A stretch of DNA of 21,110 nt from Theionarchaea archaeon (GTDB lineage Archaea; Methanobacteriota_B; Thermococci; Methanofastidiosales; SZ-28-30): the NCBI GenBank assembly GCA_018992685.1, contig JACVGT010000036.1:1-21110 (forward strand), read 5' to 3'. The notes beneath the pieces are model-generated. The model saw only the letters and a program-made list of their open reading frames with translations, was not told the origin of the DNA and did no database searches. Position numbers and translations under genes: made by a program. This document shows, in pieces, positions 6,392 through 16,650 of the stretch; position 1 is the stretch's first letter; each line of letters opens with the position of its first letter.

Positions 6392-9025
6392 ATGAGTCTA
6401 AAAGTGATCAAAGAGATAAAATTCGGGATACTCTCCCCCGAAGCCATCAGAAAAATGTCTGTGGTCAAAATTGTTACTGCAGATACGTACGATGATGAAG
6501 GATACCCCATTGAAAAGGGACTGGTGGATCCCCGTCTGGGCGTCATTGACCCGGGGTTGAAATGCCGCACCTGCGGGATGCGATTTGGTGAGTGCCCGGG
6601 GCACTTCGGCCACATCGAACTGGCCAGGCCAGTCATCCACATGGGATATGCCAAGGAGATTTATAAGGTCCTCAAAGGGGTATGCCATAACTGTCATCGC
6701 GTCCTCCTGGACAATGAAGAGATCAAGAAGTACGCCAGGCGACTGAAAGAAGCCAGAGTGAGAGATGTAGAAAAACAGAAGGTTCTCAAGATCATTGCCA
6801 AACAGGCTGCTCGCCGCAGACGGTACACCAAGAATAACATTTGTCCTCACTGCGGGGTGGAACTACCGCGCATCAGGTTTGAGAAGCCCACAACCTACAT
6901 GGAGAACACAGAGAAGCTGTCTCCCTCTGACATCAGGGCCCGACTGGAGAAGATCTCAGCAGAAGATGCAGAACTTCTGGGATTTGATCCTGAAGTAGCA
7001 AGGCCAGAATGGCTGATCCTGACTGCGCTGCCTGTGGCTCCTGTGACTGTAAGACCATCAATTACCCTTGAGAGTGGAGCTCGTTCTGAGGATGACATGA
7101 CCCACAAACTCGTGGATATCATCAGAATCAACCAGCGGTTACGGGAAAACATTGATGCTGGTGCACCCCAGCTGATTGTGGAGGATTTGTGGGAACTCCT
7201 CCAGTATCACGTGACCACTTATTTCGACAACGAGGTTTCTGGAGTCCCTCCTGCTCGGCACCGTTCTGGACGAGTTTTGAAGACTCTGGCCCAGCGACTC
7301 AAGGGGAAAGAGGGGCGGTTCAGGAACAACTTATCTGGAAAGCGGGTGGACTTTTCTGCTAGGACAGTCATCTCACCTGACCCCAATGTGTCCATTAATG
7401 AAGTGGGTGTGCCCAGTCCAGTGGCCATGGAGCTGACAATCCCTGAAAGAGTCACGTACAAGACACGAGATGAACTCAGGAGCCTGGTTCTGCGGGGCCC
7501 ATCCCAGCATCCGGGGGCAAACTATATCATACGGACAGATGGCCGCCGGAAGCGTATTCCAGCAAATGATGAAGAGCTGAGAAAGACTCTGGCAGAAGAG
7601 CTCGATGTGGGATACGTGGTGGAACGACACCTCCAGGACGGAGATGTTGTCCTATTCAATAGACAGCCTTCCCTGCACCGGCTGAGCATCATGGCTCACG
7701 AGGTCAGGGTCATGCCCTATCGCACTTTCCGGTTGAACCTGTGCGTGTGCCCCCCGTACAATGCGGATTTTGATGGAGACGAAATGAATCTTCATGTACC
7801 CCAGACAGAAGAGGCTCAGGCAGAAGCGCTCATCCTGATGAGAGTGCAGGAGCAAATCATATCTCCCCGATATGGAGAACCTGTCATCGGTGGCGTTCAG
7901 GATTATATCTCAGGCGCCTACATTCTCACCAGGGAAGGGACGGAATTTTCCAGGCGGGAAGTTGAAGAGATGCTGTGCATGGCAGGCCTTGGGGTTGAAA
8001 CCTCTCAGGATAAGGAAATCTGGACGGGAAAAGAAGTATTTTCCCTTCTGCTGCCCCCTGATCTGAACGTGGAGTACAAGAACAAAATTTGTAGACGGTG
8101 CACCACGTGTAAGGAGAAAGAATGTCCATATGATGGGTATGTGGTTATTAAGGATGGGAAACTCCTCAAAGGAGCCATTGATGGAATGGCCTACAAGGCG
8201 CGATCTGAGTGCAAGCTCCTGGATAAGCTGGTCAAAGACTACGGCACAGATACAGGAAGAAAGTTCCTGGATTCCATCACTCGGCTGATCCTGTGGGTCC
8301 TGGGCATGAAGGGCATAACAGTAGATATGAATGATGTGGAACTGGACCAGGATGCAAAGGACAGGATTGATGAAGTGCTCCAGGACGGAGAGAACAAGGT
8401 GGACAAGCTCATTGAGGCGTACCACAATGGAGAGCTGGAGCCCTTGCCCGGACAGAGTCTCGAAGAGACGCTTGAGAAGAAGATCATGCAGGTTCTGGCT
8501 GCAGCCAGAGATCGTGCAGGTCAAATTGCTGAAGAGTATCTGGGAATGGAACGATTCTCAGTTATCATGGCTAAGACCGGAGCCAAAGGAAATATGCTGG
8601 ACCTCACACAGATGGCTGCATGTCTGGGGCAGATGTCAGTAAGAGGAGAACGGCTGCACAGGGGATACAACAATAGATCATTATCACACTTCAAAGAGAA
8701 TGAGCTTTCTGCCAGATCCAGAGGATTTGTCCGCTCTTCATATAACAAGGGATTATCTCCCACCGAATTCTTCTTCCATGCCATGGGAGGGAGAGAGGGA
8801 CTGGTGGACACGGCTGTCAGAACAGCTCAATCAGGTTACATGCAGAGGCGGCTCATGAATGCCATGCAGGATTTGAAGGTAGAGTATGACAGGACTGTGA
8901 GAGACAATACGGGACTTGTCATTCAATTCATGTATGGTGAAGATGGAGTTGATCCCGCTCGTTCTGACTATGGGAAGGCGGTTGATATTGACTGGATCAT
9001 TCACAAGCACATGGAGGCGGTGTAG
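6392..9025 (+). CDS. DNA-directed RNA polymerase subunit A' (Rpo1N)
   Basis: This 877-aa protein is the N-terminal part of the largest catalytic subunit, equivalent to the first two thirds of bacterial beta' and RPB1. The clamp zinc site is C58-x2-C61-x6-C68-x2-H71, and a second zinc site is C98-x2-C101 with C151-x2-C154. The absolutely conserved catalytic loop [10 protein letters not shown] lies near residues 456-465 and binds the active-site magnesium. An additional cysteine cluster C567-x2-C570-x2-C573-x4-C578 lies further on. The ATG follows the rpoB stop by four bases, and the stop codon overlaps the rpoA2 start, so the two halves of the subunit are probably translated in step. Confidence 0.98.
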   Translation: MSLKVIKEIKFGILSPEAIRKMSVVKIVTADTYDDEGYPIEKGLVDPRLGVIDPGLKCRTCGMRFGECPGHFGHIELARPVIHMGYAKEIYKVLKGVCHNCHRVLLDNEEIKKYARRLKEARVRDVEKQKVLKIIAKQAARRRRYTKNNICPHCGVELPRIRFEKPTTYMENTEKLSPSDIRARLEKISAEDAELLGFDPEVARPEWLILTALPVAPVTVRPSITLESGARSEDDMTHKLVDIIRINQRLRENIDAGAPQLIVEDLWELLQYHVTTYFDNEVSGVPPARHRSGRVLKTLAQRLKGKEGRFRNNLSGKRVDFSARTVISPDPNVSINEVGVPSPVAMELTIPERVTYKTRDELRSLVLRGPSQHPGANYIIRTDGRRKRIPANDEELRKTLAEELDVGYVVERHLQDGDVVLFNRQPSLHRLSIMAHEVRVMPYRTFRLNLCVCPPYNADFDGDEMNLHVPQTEEAQAEALILMRVQEQIISPRYGEPVIGGVQDYISGAYILTREGTEFSRREVEEMLCMAGLGVETSQDKEIWTGKEVFSLLLPPDLNVEYKNKICRRCTTCKEKECPYDGYVVIKDGKLLKGAIDGMAYKARSECKLLDKLVKDYGTDTGRKFLDSITRLILWVLGMKGITVDMNDVELDQDAKDRIDEVLQDGENKVDKLIEAYHNGELEPLPGQSLEETLEKKIMQVLAAARDRAGQIAEEYLGMERFSVIMAKTGAKGNMLDLTQMAACLGQMSVRGERLHRGYNNRSLSHFKENELSARSRGFVRSSYNKGLSPTEFFFHAMGGREGLVDTAVRTAQSGYMQRRLMNAMQDLKVEYDRTVRDNTGLVIQFMYGEDGVDPARSDYGKAVDIDWIIHKHMEAV

Positions 9026-10137
9026 TGAAGCCTCTCCCCCTTTCTGTCAAGGAGGAGCTGACTGAAAAGCTCCTGGAGGCAAATAAGAAGAGGAACATGA
9101 CAGTTTCACAGATAGATGCTATTATTCAGGAAGTTGTAGAAGAATACAACAGAGTGTTGGTAGATCCTGGAGAACCGGTGGGAACGGTGGCTGCGCAGAG
9201 CATAGGAGAGCCAGGCACTCAGATGACCCTGAGTACCTTCCACTATGCAGGCGTGGCGGAGATCAATGTGACCCTGGGACTGCCTCGAATCATTGAGATA
9301 GTAGATATGCGCAGAAAACCCTCAACTCCTGTTATGACCGTATTCCTGGAGGACGGATACAGCAACGACCGGGAGAAAGCGTTGAGAGTGGCGCGTCTCA
9401 TTGAAGGGACCACAGTGGAGAATGTGGCGAGATCTGTCATCATGGATGTCATCAACATGAACCTAGTAGTAACCTTGGATGAGTACAAATTAGATGACCA
9501 GAAAATTTCAATTGATGATATAATCAAAAAGCTTAAAAAGGTAAAGAATGTGGAAATGACGCAGGATGGTTATACGATCATCCTCAACCCAGGAGATGTT
9601 TCTCTGATGAAGCTGCGGAAATTTGCCATGCGCGTGAGAAATACCCAGCTGAAAGGCATCAAGAAGATCAAGCGCGCCTTGATTAGAAAAGAAAACGGTG
9701 AATATGTAATCTACACCGAAGGTTCGAAGCTCACTGACGTTTTCAAACTGGAGGGAGTTGATACGACCCGCACAACCACCAATGATGTGCGGGAGATTCA
9801 CAAGGTGCTGGGAATTGAAGCTGCTCGCAATGCAATTATCAAGGAGATAAAAGAGACTCTGGATGAACAGGGTCTGGATGTAGAGGTACGACACATCATG
9901 CTGCTGGCAGACTTGATGACTGTTGATGGTGAACCCAAACCCATTGGCAGACACGGCATTTCTGGAGAGAAGTCCAGTATACTGGCCCGGGCCGCTTTTG
10001 AGGTAACCACCCGCCATCTCTTGGAAGCGGGAAAACAAGGAATGGTGGATTCTCTGAATGGGGTCACGGAAAACGTGATCATTGGTCAGCCCATACCGGT
10101 TGGTACAGGCACAGTGGAACTGGTAATGAAGAGGTAG
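9025..10137 (+). CDS. DNA-directed RNA polymerase subunit A'' (Rpo1C)
   Basis: This 370-aa protein is the C-terminal part of the largest RNA polymerase subunit. It carries the trigger-loop region, seen as [19 protein letters not shown] at residues 58-76, which closes over the incoming nucleotide during catalysis. The C-terminal block [19 protein letters not shown] followed by a [12 protein letters not shown] segment is also typical. The start is GTG: its first base is the last base of the rpoA1 TAG stop, and GGAGG lies seven bases upstream at 9013-9017. The separate A'/A'' genes are an archaeal feature. Confidence 0.97.
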   Translation: MKPLPLSVKEELTEKLLEANKKRNMTVSQIDAIIQEVVEEYNRVLVDPGEPVGTVAAQSIGEPGTQMTLSTFHYAGVAEINVTLGLPRIIEIVDMRRKPSTPVMTVFLEDGYSNDREKALRVARLIEGTTVENVARSVIMDVINMNLVVTLDEYKLDDQKISIDDIIKKLKKVKNVEMTQDGYTIILNPGDVSLMKLRKFAMRVRNTQLKGIKKIKRALIRKENGEYVIYTEGSKLTDVFKLEGVDTTRTTTNDVREIHKVLGIEAARNAIIKEIKETLDEQGLDVEVRHIMLLADLMTVDGEPKPIGRHGISGEKSSILARAAFEVTTRHLLEAGKQGMVDSLNGVTENVIIGQPIPVGTGTVELVMKR

Positions 10138-10150
10138 AGAGGTGACATGA

Positions 10151-10450
10151 TTGGACGTAGGAAGGGAAATCCGGAAAGCGACTGAAACAGGAAGAGTGTT
10201 ATTTGGAACTGAACAATCTCTCAAGAGCGTCAAGACGGGAGAAGCTAAATTGGTTATTATGGCATCCAATGTGCCTGAAAGGACCAAGGAAGATCTTGAA
10301 TACTATTGCTCACTGACCCACATCCCCGTTCACCACTATGAGGGGACCTCAATTGACTTGGGTACGCTGTGCGGAAAACCCTTTGTGATTTCAGTGCTCA
10401 CTGTCATCCAACCTGGGGAAAGCAATTTGCTAATGGTGGAGGGTCACTAA
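10151..10450 (+). CDS. Ribosomal protein L30e
   Basis: This 99-aa RNA-binding protein of the L7Ae/L30e fold is encoded at its canonical archaeal position between RNAP A'' and NusA. The sequence shows IRKATETGRVLFGTEQSLK and then AKLVIMASNVP, both typical of L30e, with the C-terminal strand GKPFVISVLTVIQPGES. The start is TTG at 10151. An in-frame TGA lies immediately upstream, and GAGGTGA at 10139-10145 gives a good spacing. The ATG at 10147 is in another frame that closes after 12 codons. The stop codon overlaps the nusA start. Confidence 0.94.
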   Translation: MDVGREIRKATETGRVLFGTEQSLKSVKTGEAKLVIMASNVPERTKEDLEYYCSLTHIPVHHYEGTSIDLGTLCGKPFVISVLTVIQPGESNLLMVEGH

Positions 10451-10881
10451 TGGGAGTCAAACTGGGAACTGAGGAAATACGGTTCATCGGCCTCTTTGAA
10501 AGCTTGACAGGAGCAACTGTCATGGACTGCATCCTGGAGGATGATAAAGGTCGTGTCGTGTTTGTAGTGAAAGAAGGTGAAGTCGGTCTTGCTGTTGGAA
10601 AAAGCGGTGCCAACATACAGCGGGTGAGAGATCTCATTGGAAAATCGGTGGAAGTCATCGAGTATTCGGATGATCCCACTTCATTTGTAAAAAACATACT
10701 GCGTCCAGCCCGGGTTCGGTCCGCTCACGTTTCCCAGCGTAAAGGGAACAAGAGCGTGGTCATGCTGGATGTCCCAAAAAAGGACAGAGGGCTGGCCATT
10801 GGGAAGGATGGCCGGAACATCGGCCGGGCCAAGTATCTCATGAAGCGGCACCATAACATTGATGATGTGATGATGATCTAG
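10450..10881 (+). CDS. NusA-like transcription termination/antitermination factor (archaeal, KH domains only)
   Basis: This 143-aa protein corresponds to the two KH domains of bacterial NusA, without the N-terminal polymerase-binding or S1 domains, as is usual in archaea. The KH signature loops are GKSG at residues 50-53 (followed by [12 protein letters not shown]) and GKDG at 118-121 (followed by RNIGRAKYL). It is predicted to bind nascent RNA during transcription. The ATG at 10450 overlaps the L30e stop by one base, with GGAGGG upstream. A longer reading frame begins inside L30e but is not a credible start. Confidence 0.95.
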   Translation: MGVKLGTEEIRFIGLFESLTGATVMDCILEDDKGRVVFVVKEGEVGLAVGKSGANIQRVRDLIGKSVEVIEYSDDPTSFVKNILRPARVRSAHVSQRKGNKSVVMLDVPKKDRGLAIGKDGRNIGRAKYLMKRHHNIDDVMMI

Positions 10882-10889
10882 GTGAGAAT

Positions 10890-11324
10890 ATGAAAGGACC
10901 ACGAGGTGAATTTGCAGCTCGGTCACTTGAAAGCAAGAGGCAGAAGTTGAGATGGAAAGACATAGCGTACAAGAGGAGGATGCTCAAGCTTGACGTGAAA
11001 TCAGATCCCCTGGAGGGAGCACCTCAGGCACGAGCCATCGTCCTGGAAAAAGTACCTGTGGAAGCCAAGCAGCCCAATTCAGCTTTGAGAAAGTGCGTCC
11101 GGGTCCAGTTAATCAAAAATGGGCGCCAGCTGACTGCTTTTTGCCCTGGAGATGGGGCTATAAACTTCATTGATGAACATGATGAAGTCATTGTGGAGGG
11201 AATTGGAGGCAGAAAAGGAGGCTCTATGGGAGACATTCCTGGAGTGAAATTCAAGGTTACCAAAGTCAACAGAGTCTCTCTAGAAGAGATGGTGCGAGGA
11301 AGGAAGGAAAAACCGGTGAGATAA
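10890..11324 (+). CDS. Ribosomal protein S12 (uS12)
   Basis: This 144-aa small-subunit protein lies at the decoding centre and helps control accuracy. The universally conserved [15 protein letters not shown] is at residues 60-74. The loop [23 protein letters not shown] follows further on, in which the [10 protein letters not shown] residues correspond to the bacterial RGGRVKDLPG accuracy loop. Length and a basic N-terminal extension are typical of archaea. The ATG follows GGTGAG by a short spacer, eight bases after the nusA stop. Confidence 0.97.
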   Translation: MKGPRGEFAARSLESKRQKLRWKDIAYKRRMLKLDVKSDPLEGAPQARAIVLEKVPVEAKQPNSALRKCVRVQLIKNGRQLTAFCPGDGAINFIDEHDEVIVEGIGGRKGGSMGDIPGVKFKVTKVNRVSLEEMVRGRKEKPVR

Positions 11325-11924
11325 ATGAAATTATTTCAAAAATGGGATCCCGATGTCGAAGTACGAGATCTTGGGTTGAAATCATACATCAACCTGAGCC
11401 CTGTTATTCTTCCTCATACAGGGGGGAGGGTGGAAGCAGTACGGTTCTGGAGAAGTAAGATGAATATCGTGGAGCGGTTGATCAATAAGGTCATGCGTTC
11501 GGGAGCGGCCAGCAAAAAGGTGGCAGGCCACTTTGTCAGAAGACACGGGGGGTATACAGGGAAGAAGGCATGTGCCTACCAGACGGTGAAAGATGCGTTT
11601 GATCTTGTTCAGAAGAAGACCAATGAAAACCCTCTGCAGGTACTGGTCAGAGCAATTGAACATTCAGCCCCCAGAGAAGAGGTCACCACACTGACCTACG
11701 GGGGAGTGAGATACCATCAATCAGTGGATATTTCTCCTCACCGTCGACTTGACATTGCTTTGAAGAACATTGCGCTGGGAGCTTCGGAAAAGACCTTTAA
11801 ATCCAAGACCTCCTACGAAAACGCGCTGGCAGAAGAATTGATACTGGCCGGCGAAGCTGATGTGAAGAGTTTTGCAGTGAACAAGAAAGAAGAAATTGAA
11901 CGAATTGCCAAGAGTGCAAGGTGA
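11325..11924 (+). CDS. Ribosomal protein S7 (uS7)
   Basis: This 199-aa protein initiates assembly of the 30S head and contacts the E-site tRNA. The archaeal N-terminal extension ([20 protein letters not shown]) precedes the conserved core [16 protein letters not shown], and [18 protein letters not shown] lies further on. The ATG directly follows the S12 stop with no gap, and GGTGAG inside the S12 3' end serves as its ribosome-binding site. The EF-2 ribosome-binding site GGTGAT in turn uses the S7 stop codon region. Confidence 0.97.
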   Translation: MKLFQKWDPDVEVRDLGLKSYINLSPVILPHTGGRVEAVRFWRSKMNIVERLINKVMRSGAASKKVAGHFVRRHGGYTGKKACAYQTVKDAFDLVQKKTNENPLQVLVRAIEHSAPREEVTTLTYGGVRYHQSVDISPHRRLDIALKNIALGASEKTFKSKTSYENALAEELILAGEADVKSFAVNKKEEIERIAKSAR

Positions 11925-11928
11925 TCTC

Positions 11929-14124
11929 ATGGGAAGAAAGGAAAAAATGGCTGAACTTGTGCACAAGCTTATGTACAACCCTGAACAGATACTCAATATC
12001 GGCATTGCTGCGCACATTGACCATGGAAAGACCACGCTTTCTGATAACCTGCTGGCAGGAGCAGGTCTGATGTCTGAAGATCTGGCAGGGAAACAGCTTG
12101 TCCTGGACTTTGATGAGCAGGAACAGAGCAGAGGTATTACCATTGATGCTGCAAACATCAGTATGGTTCACGAATTCGAGGGGAAAGAGTACTTGATTAA
12201 CCTCATTGACACCCCGGGCCACGTTGACTTCGGTGGTGACGTAACCAGAGCCATGCGGGCTATCGATGGATGCATCATCGTGGTGTGTGCGGTGGAAGGG
12301 GTCATGCCCCAGACCGAAACAGTAGTCAGGCAGGCACTGAAAGAACGGGTCAGGCCTATTCTCTTCATTAACAAAGTAGATCGACTCATCCGCGAACTGA
12401 AGCTGTCTCCGGATGAAATGCAGCGCCGGTTCATGAAGATTATCACCCAGGTTAACAAGCTCATCAAGCAGATGGCTCCTGACGAGTTCAAAGAAGACTG
12501 GCAGGTAAACGTCAATGATGGATCAGTGGCTTTTGGCTCCGCCTATTGGAACTGGGCCATATCTGTTCCATTCATGCAGTCCACAGGATTGACCTTTAAG
12601 GATATTATTGAATATACAGAGAAGGACCAGTTGAGGGATCTGGCCAAGAGATCCCCCATCCACCAGATCATCTTGGACATGGTGGTGGATCATCTCCCCA
12701 ACCCTTTGGTTGCCCAGAGATACCGAATTCCCAAGATCTGGAAGGGTGATCCCAGTTCGTCTGTTGGAGAGCAGATGATGGCAGTGAACCGTGACGGAAC
12801 ACTGGCCATGGTGGTGACCAAGATCATAGTGGACCGCCACGCGGGCGAGATCGCCACAGGTCGAATCTTCTCGGGAACAGTCAGAGTGGGAGATGAAGTG
12901 TGGATTGTGGGAACCCGGAACAAGAGGAGAGTTGTGCAGTGCGGCATCTACATGGGGCCGGATCGCAAGAACATGGACGAGGTCCCTGCTGGGAATATCG
13001 TGGCTGTCACTGGACTGAAGGAAGCTATTGCAGGAGAAACGATATGTAGTGGGGATGAGCTCATTGCTCCCTTTGAGGCAATAAAGCACTATTCTGAGCC
13101 TGTAGTGACTGTGGCTGTGGAACCTGTCAACACCAAAGACCTGGCAAAACTAATTGAAGTGATGCGCCAGGTGTCAAAAGAAGATCCCACCATCCAGGTG
13201 AAGATAGATGAGGAAACAGGTGAGTACCTGATGAGCGGCATGGGAGAGCTGCACCTTGAAGTCGTGGGCTACAGAATCACTCACAGCAAGGGAGTTGAAA
13301 TCAGCACCTCCGAGCCCATTGTTGTGTACAGAGAATCCGTTCTGGGTACAGCTCCCGATGTGGAAGGAAAATCTCCCAACAAGCACAACAAATTCTACCT
13401 GCACGCAGAACCCCTCGAAGATAATGTCTATCAGGCCATAAAAGATGGAACTATTCCCGAAGGAAGAGTCAGGGGGAAAGACCTGCAGCAGCAGCTCCGG
13501 GACATGGGGATGAATAGAGATGAGGCCCGGGCAGTGGAGGATGTCTACCAGGGAAACATGCTCTTGAATCTCTCCAAGGGAATTGTGCACATTGGAGAGG
13601 TTATTGAGCTGATTGTTGAAGCGTTCCACTCAGTCATGGACAAGGGACCAATGGCTGAAGAACCAGTGATGAAGGTCAAGGTCAAAGTGACTGACATGAA
13701 GCTGCACGAAGACTCCATTCATCGTGGACCCGCCCAGGTAATCCCTGCTGTACGGCATGCGCTGTTTGGTTCTGTTCTGATGGCTAGAGATTCACTGTTT
13801 GAGCCCATTCAGAAGCTGTGGGTTCAGGCTCCTCAAGAGTACATGGGATCAATTACCAGAGAAATTCAGGGACGGCGCGGTCAGATCCTGGACATGGCGC
13901 AGGAAGGAGAGCTGATCAGTATTGAGGCCAAGGTGCCGGTGGCAGAAATGTTTGGGTTTTCAGGTGAAATCAGATCTGCAACAGAAGGTCGGGCCCTATG
14001 GTCCACTGAGGTGACAGGATTTGAGCAAGTGCCTGAGAATATGCAACCTGACATTGTTCTGGGAATCAGGAAACGCAAGGGACTGAAAGTGGAGATTCCC
14101 AGGCCAGAAAACTGGCTGACCTGA
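11929..14124 (+). CDS. Translation elongation factor 2 (aEF-2)
   Basis: This 731-aa GTPase drives ribosomal translocation. GTP-binding motifs are AHIDHGKTT (28-36), RGIT (68-71), DTPGH (94-98) and NKVD (148-151). The domain IV tip carries [12 protein letters not shown], in which His598 corresponds to the histidine modified to diphthamide in archaea and eukaryotes. A reading frame extends upstream to a TTG at 11896. I prefer the ATG at 11929 because GGTGAT precedes it and [20 protein letters not shown] matches archaeal EF-2 starts. It ends the operon: the EF-1A and rps10 genes that often follow in archaea are absent. Confidence 0.97.
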   Translation: MGRKEKMAELVHKLMYNPEQILNIGIAAHIDHGKTTLSDNLLAGAGLMSEDLAGKQLVLDFDEQEQSRGITIDAANISMVHEFEGKEYLINLIDTPGHVDFGGDVTRAMRAIDGCIIVVCAVEGVMPQTETVVRQALKERVRPILFINKVDRLIRELKLSPDEMQRRFMKIITQVNKLIKQMAPDEFKEDWQVNVNDGSVAFGSAYWNWAISVPFMQSTGLTFKDIIEYTEKDQLRDLAKRSPIHQIILDMVVDHLPNPLVAQRYRIPKIWKGDPSSSVGEQMMAVNRDGTLAMVVTKIIVDRHAGEIATGRIFSGTVRVGDEVWIVGTRNKRRVVQCGIYMGPDRKNMDEVPAGNIVAVTGLKEAIAGETICSGDELIAPFEAIKHYSEPVVTVAVEPVNTKDLAKLIEVMRQVSKEDPTIQVKIDEETGEYLMSGMGELHLEVVGYRITHSKGVEISTSEPIVVYRESVLGTAPDVEGKSPNKHNKFYLHAEPLEDNVYQAIKDGTIPEGRVRGKDLQQQLRDMGMNRDEARAVEDVYQGNMLLNLSKGIVHIGEVIELIVEAFHSVMDKGPMAEEPVMKVKVKVTDMKLHEDSIHRGPAQVIPAVRHALFGSVLMARDSLFEPIQKLWVQAPQEYMGSITREIQGRRGQILDMAQEGELISIEAKVPVAEMFGFSGEIRSATEGRALWSTEVTGFEQVPENMQPDIVLGIRKRKGLKVEIPRPENWLT

Positions 14125-14128
14125 GGTC

Positions 14129-14166
14129 TTTTTTCCTCTTTTTCCTTGAAGAGTAGGCTTCTTCAA
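14129..14166 (+). terminator. Terminator of the RNAP/ribosomal operon
   Basis: Two oligo-T runs (14129-14134 and 14139-14143) begin five bases after the EF-2 stop, which fits archaeal T-tract termination. They are followed by a 7-bp hairpin TTGAAGA (14146-14152)/TCTTCAA (14160-14166) and more pyrimidine-rich sequence. Confidence 0.6.
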
Positions 14167-14283
14167 TTCTTCTATCACTTTTCCATTCCATCACCTTCTA
14201 GAGTGCGTGCCCGCAGATACCTTCAGTGAAAGTTATGAACGATTACCAATGGCCAGGCAACACCTATTTTTCAAATAAAAAAA

Positions 14284-14291
14284 GTTTATAA
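14284..14291 (+). promoter_or_regulatory. TATA box of the DUF166 gene (leaderless transcript predicted)
   Basis: GTTTATAA is preceded by an A-rich stretch. Its centre is about 27 bases before the ATG at 14315, so the transcript probably begins at or within a few bases of the start codon. No ribosome-binding site is present, which agrees with leaderless translation. Confidence 0.65.
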
Positions 14292-14314
14292 GACGCTTTC
14301 TCTTCTTGGCCCTC

Positions 14315-15088
14315 ATGCGCATCTGCGTTCTGAACTCCGGCCCGTTACCTTTTACTTTTCTTCACAACATGTGTAATGTGTGTGATGTGTGCCAGTACTG
14401 TACCCATTGCAGACCTTTGTCGCTTGATTTTTGCAGGTACCTGTATGGAATCTTCCAAATACCTGATAATCTACCTTCTTTTCTGGATAATCCTCACGAA
14501 TACCTCCCTTCCCTGCCAGAGTGTGATTTGGTTATGGTATTCAGTGTGCATCCTGATATCTTGCTGGAACTGCCCTCAGCTCTTCCTTCATCAGTGAAAG
14601 CTGTCATTGTTCCTGCAGATGCTCCTCACTGGGTACAACCCGGGTTGAGGGGACAGCTTCGGGCTATTCTCCGTGAGAAAGGGATAGAATCTGCGTTTCC
14701 AAAACCATATTGTTCCCTTGATTGCCATCCTTCCCATCCCTTTATCAACCATGTTATTACTACCTTGAGAATCGGCAAGCCCGTGCTGCACCTGGAGATG
14801 AAGAGAGACACTGTCTACAGAGCCTTTTGTGACATCAGTGCCCCCTGTGGGTCAACGTGGTACATTTGCGAGATGCTGAAAAACAAGTCCCTGGAGCAGA
14901 TAGTGGAAACAGTAGCCAGGGCACATCACGCTTTCCCCTGCAGTGCCTCTATGGTCAGTGACCCCGAAACCGGAGATTCTCTCTTGCATGAAGCCGGTTA
15001 CATTGTGAGAGATGCTGTCTTGGCTGCACTCCCCACCGAAGGTATTGAGGGTGTCCTAGTCTCCAGTTCCAGAGAACTCTCAGAGTAG
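14315..15088 (+). CDS. DUF166 family protein
   Basis: This 257-aa protein matches my memory of the archaeal DUF166 family (PF02593), some members of which have been called thymidylate synthase-like on limited biochemical evidence. Supporting features are a cysteine array C20-x2-C23-x2-C26-x2-C29-x2-C32 near the N-terminus, then CDLVMVFSVHPDILLELP. Further on are FPKPYCSL, SAPCGSTWY, and AHHAFPCSASMVSDPETGD with LHEAGYIV. The regular cysteine spacing suggests a bound metal or Fe-S cluster, which is an inference. The reading frame extends to a TTG at 14306, but the TATA position favours leaderless initiation at ATG 14315. It is monocistronic or weakly linked to the sirtuin, which has its own promoter. 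Confidence 0.75.
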   Translation: MRICVLNSGPLPFTFLHNMCNVCDVCQYCTHCRPLSLDFCRYLYGIFQIPDNLPSFLDNPHEYLPSLPECDLVMVFSVHPDILLELPSALPSSVKAVIVPADAPHWVQPGLRGQLRAILREKGIESAFPKPYCSLDCHPSHPFINHVITTLRIGKPVLHLEMKRDTVYRAFCDISAPCGSTWYICEMLKNKSLEQIVETVARAHHAFPCSASMVSDPETGDSLLHEAGYIVRDAVLAALPTEGIEGVLVSSSRELSE

Positions 15089-15155
15089 CTGTCCCACAGA
15101 TTCTGTGTGCTGTGCAACATGATCGTTTGTGACCCGGATGACCGAGTGACAAACC

Positions 15156-15165
15156 TTTTTATGTA
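15156..15165 (+). promoter_or_regulatory. TATA-like element of the sirtuin gene cluster
   Basis: TTTTTATGTA is preceded by AAACC. Its centre is about 25 bases before the ATG at 15185, so this start also appears leaderless. It is weaker than the other TATA boxes in the window. Confidence 0.5.
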
Positions 15166-15184
15166 TGTTCCCCTAGAGTAGGCA

Positions 15185-15946
15185 ATGGAATCGCCCGTTG
15201 ACTCTGCTGTCCGGCTACTCTCTGCTTCAGACTATGCGGTGGCTTTGACAGGTGCAGGAATCTCCACTGATTCGGGAATCCCTGATTTTCGTTCTCCGGG
15301 GGGACTGTGGAACACCTTCCCTGCTATCTTTGGTGATTATCATTCGTTTTTGACCAACCCTGAGCAGGTTCTTGAACTGGGTCGGGTTCTGTTACCTCTG
15401 CTCTTCTCTGCTGTCCCCAATGAAGGACACAAAGCCATGAAAAAGCTAGAAGACCTCGACATTTTGCAGGCGATCATTACACAGAATATTGACGGACTAC
15501 ATCAGATGGCAGGGTCCAAAACGGTCGTTGAGATTCACGGGACCTACAAGACTGCCACCTGTCTTGGATGCAAGCGAGCCTTTACGTTGCCGGAATTGCT
15601 GCCCCTTTCCAGCTCCTCACTGATCTGTCCTGACTGTTTAGGGATTGTAAAACCAGATGTCGTCATGTTTGGAGAACCACTCCCAGAAGAAGCCTTCTCG
15701 CAGGCAGTCGCTCTGACAGAACAAGCAGATCTCATGATTGTGGCAGGGTCAAGTCTCGAAGTGATTCCCGCTTCTCATTTGGTGACAATGGCAAGCCGCA
15801 ACAAAGTTCCACTCATCTTTATTAACAAATCCCAAACCGCCCTGGATAAACTGGCAGACATCATCCTGAGAGAGACCATTTCCGAGTGCCTGCCCCATCT
15901 TGTGGCTCTGGTGAGAAAGGAGGTTATACCATGCGAGTCCCAGTAG
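15185..15946 (+). CDS. NAD-dependent protein deacylase, sirtuin (Sir2) family
   Basis: This 253-aa sirtuin removes acyl groups from lysines using NAD+, producing nicotinamide and O-acyl-ADP-ribose. Motifs in order are the Rossmann GAGIST (23-28), GIPDFRSPGGLW (31-42) and TQNIDGLHQMAG (99-110). The catalytic His118 lies in EIHGTY. The zinc cysteines are C126-x2-C129 and C148-x2-C151, followed by KPDVVMFGEPLPE and GSSLEVIPAS. All residues expected for activity are present. In archaea such enzymes can act on the chromatin protein Alba, which is family knowledge and not shown here. The 3' end overlaps the next gene by 16 bases, so the two are probably co-translated. Confidence 0.94.
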   Translation: MESPVDSAVRLLSASDYAVALTGAGISTDSGIPDFRSPGGLWNTFPAIFGDYHSFLTNPEQVLELGRVLLPLLFSAVPNEGHKAMKKLEDLDILQAIITQNIDGLHQMAGSKTVVEIHGTYKTATCLGCKRAFTLPELLPLSSSSLICPDCLGIVKPDVVMFGEPLPEEAFSQAVALTEQADLMIVAGSSLEVIPASHLVTMASRNKVPLIFINKSQTALDKLADIILRETISECLPHLVALVRKEVIPCESQ

Positions 15947-16650
15947 GTCAGAAACTGAAAGACCTGGAAATTACTGAACCACGAGTAACGATTCTTCTTC
16001 ATGAAGCTGAGAAAGAGAATTTGACCGGATTTATCCGGGTAACCTATGAAAGAAAAGGTCTCAATGATTTCTACATTTTTTTCACCAATGGAATCCTCAC
16101 TGGCATATATGGCGAGGAAATGCTGACTGAAAAAGAGGTGTTCGGAAAAGAGGCCCTGGATCAGGCCCTGGCTATCTTCTCGCCCGGCCTTGCTGGATTA
16201 TACTCCTCGGAAAAGGAAGAGATTCAGTCTCTGGGCAAAGAATATCCTGGGCTGCTCCTAGAGAAGAAAGAGCTCGGATTTACTGAACTCCTGGAAGCGC
16301 AGCTTCGCAACCTCAATGAAGAGGGACAGTTCCTGGCATCTCTTGTGGCAGACGTACAGGGACTGCCTGTGGCTGCCATGGATTCTGAATACGAAAATGC
16401 ACGAATTGCTGCTCTCTCTGCTTTGGTGAGAGATGTGTCTCACAGAGCAGAAACACAGCTAGGATTCAAGAAGACAGATGAGGTCTCTCTTGTGGATGAT
16501 GACAAGGTGAGGCTCGTGTGCAGATACTTCCAGGTAGGCGACCAGACCTATATACTCTCCTGTGTAGTTCCTGCTTACCAGACGTACAGGCGGCTGACCA
16601 ACACAGCTCTCAAGGAAATCGAAAAGATCATGAAACAGAGGTTCTCATGA
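15931..16650 (+). CDS. Roadblock/LC7-domain protein with an N-terminal ligand- or partner-binding-like domain
   Basis: This 239-aa protein appears to have two parts. Residues 1 to about 110 contain TGFIRVTYERKG followed by YIFFTNGILTGIYG, resembling DUF4388/PATAN-like or similar small domains of archaeal and bacterial signalling proteins. Residues about 125-235 (GQFLASLVADVQGLPVAAMD, then a helix and the C-terminal RRLTNTALKEIEKIM) look like a Roadblock/LC7 domain, a dimerising module that often regulates small Ras-like GTPases. The ATG at 15931 has a perfect AGGAGG upstream, inside the sirtuin gene. Its stop overlaps the next start as ATGA. No GTPase gene is adjacent, so the partner is unknown. 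Confidence 0.7.
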   Translation: MRVPVGQKLKDLEITEPRVTILLHEAEKENLTGFIRVTYERKGLNDFYIFFTNGILTGIYGEEMLTEKEVFGKEALDQALAIFSPGLAGLYSSEKEEIQSLGKEYPGLLLEKKELGFTELLEAQLRNLNEEGQFLASLVADVQGLPVAAMDSEYENARIAALSALVRDVSHRAETQLGFKKTDEVSLVDDDKVRLVCRYFQVGDQTYILSCVVPAYQTYRRLTNTALKEIEKIMKQRFS

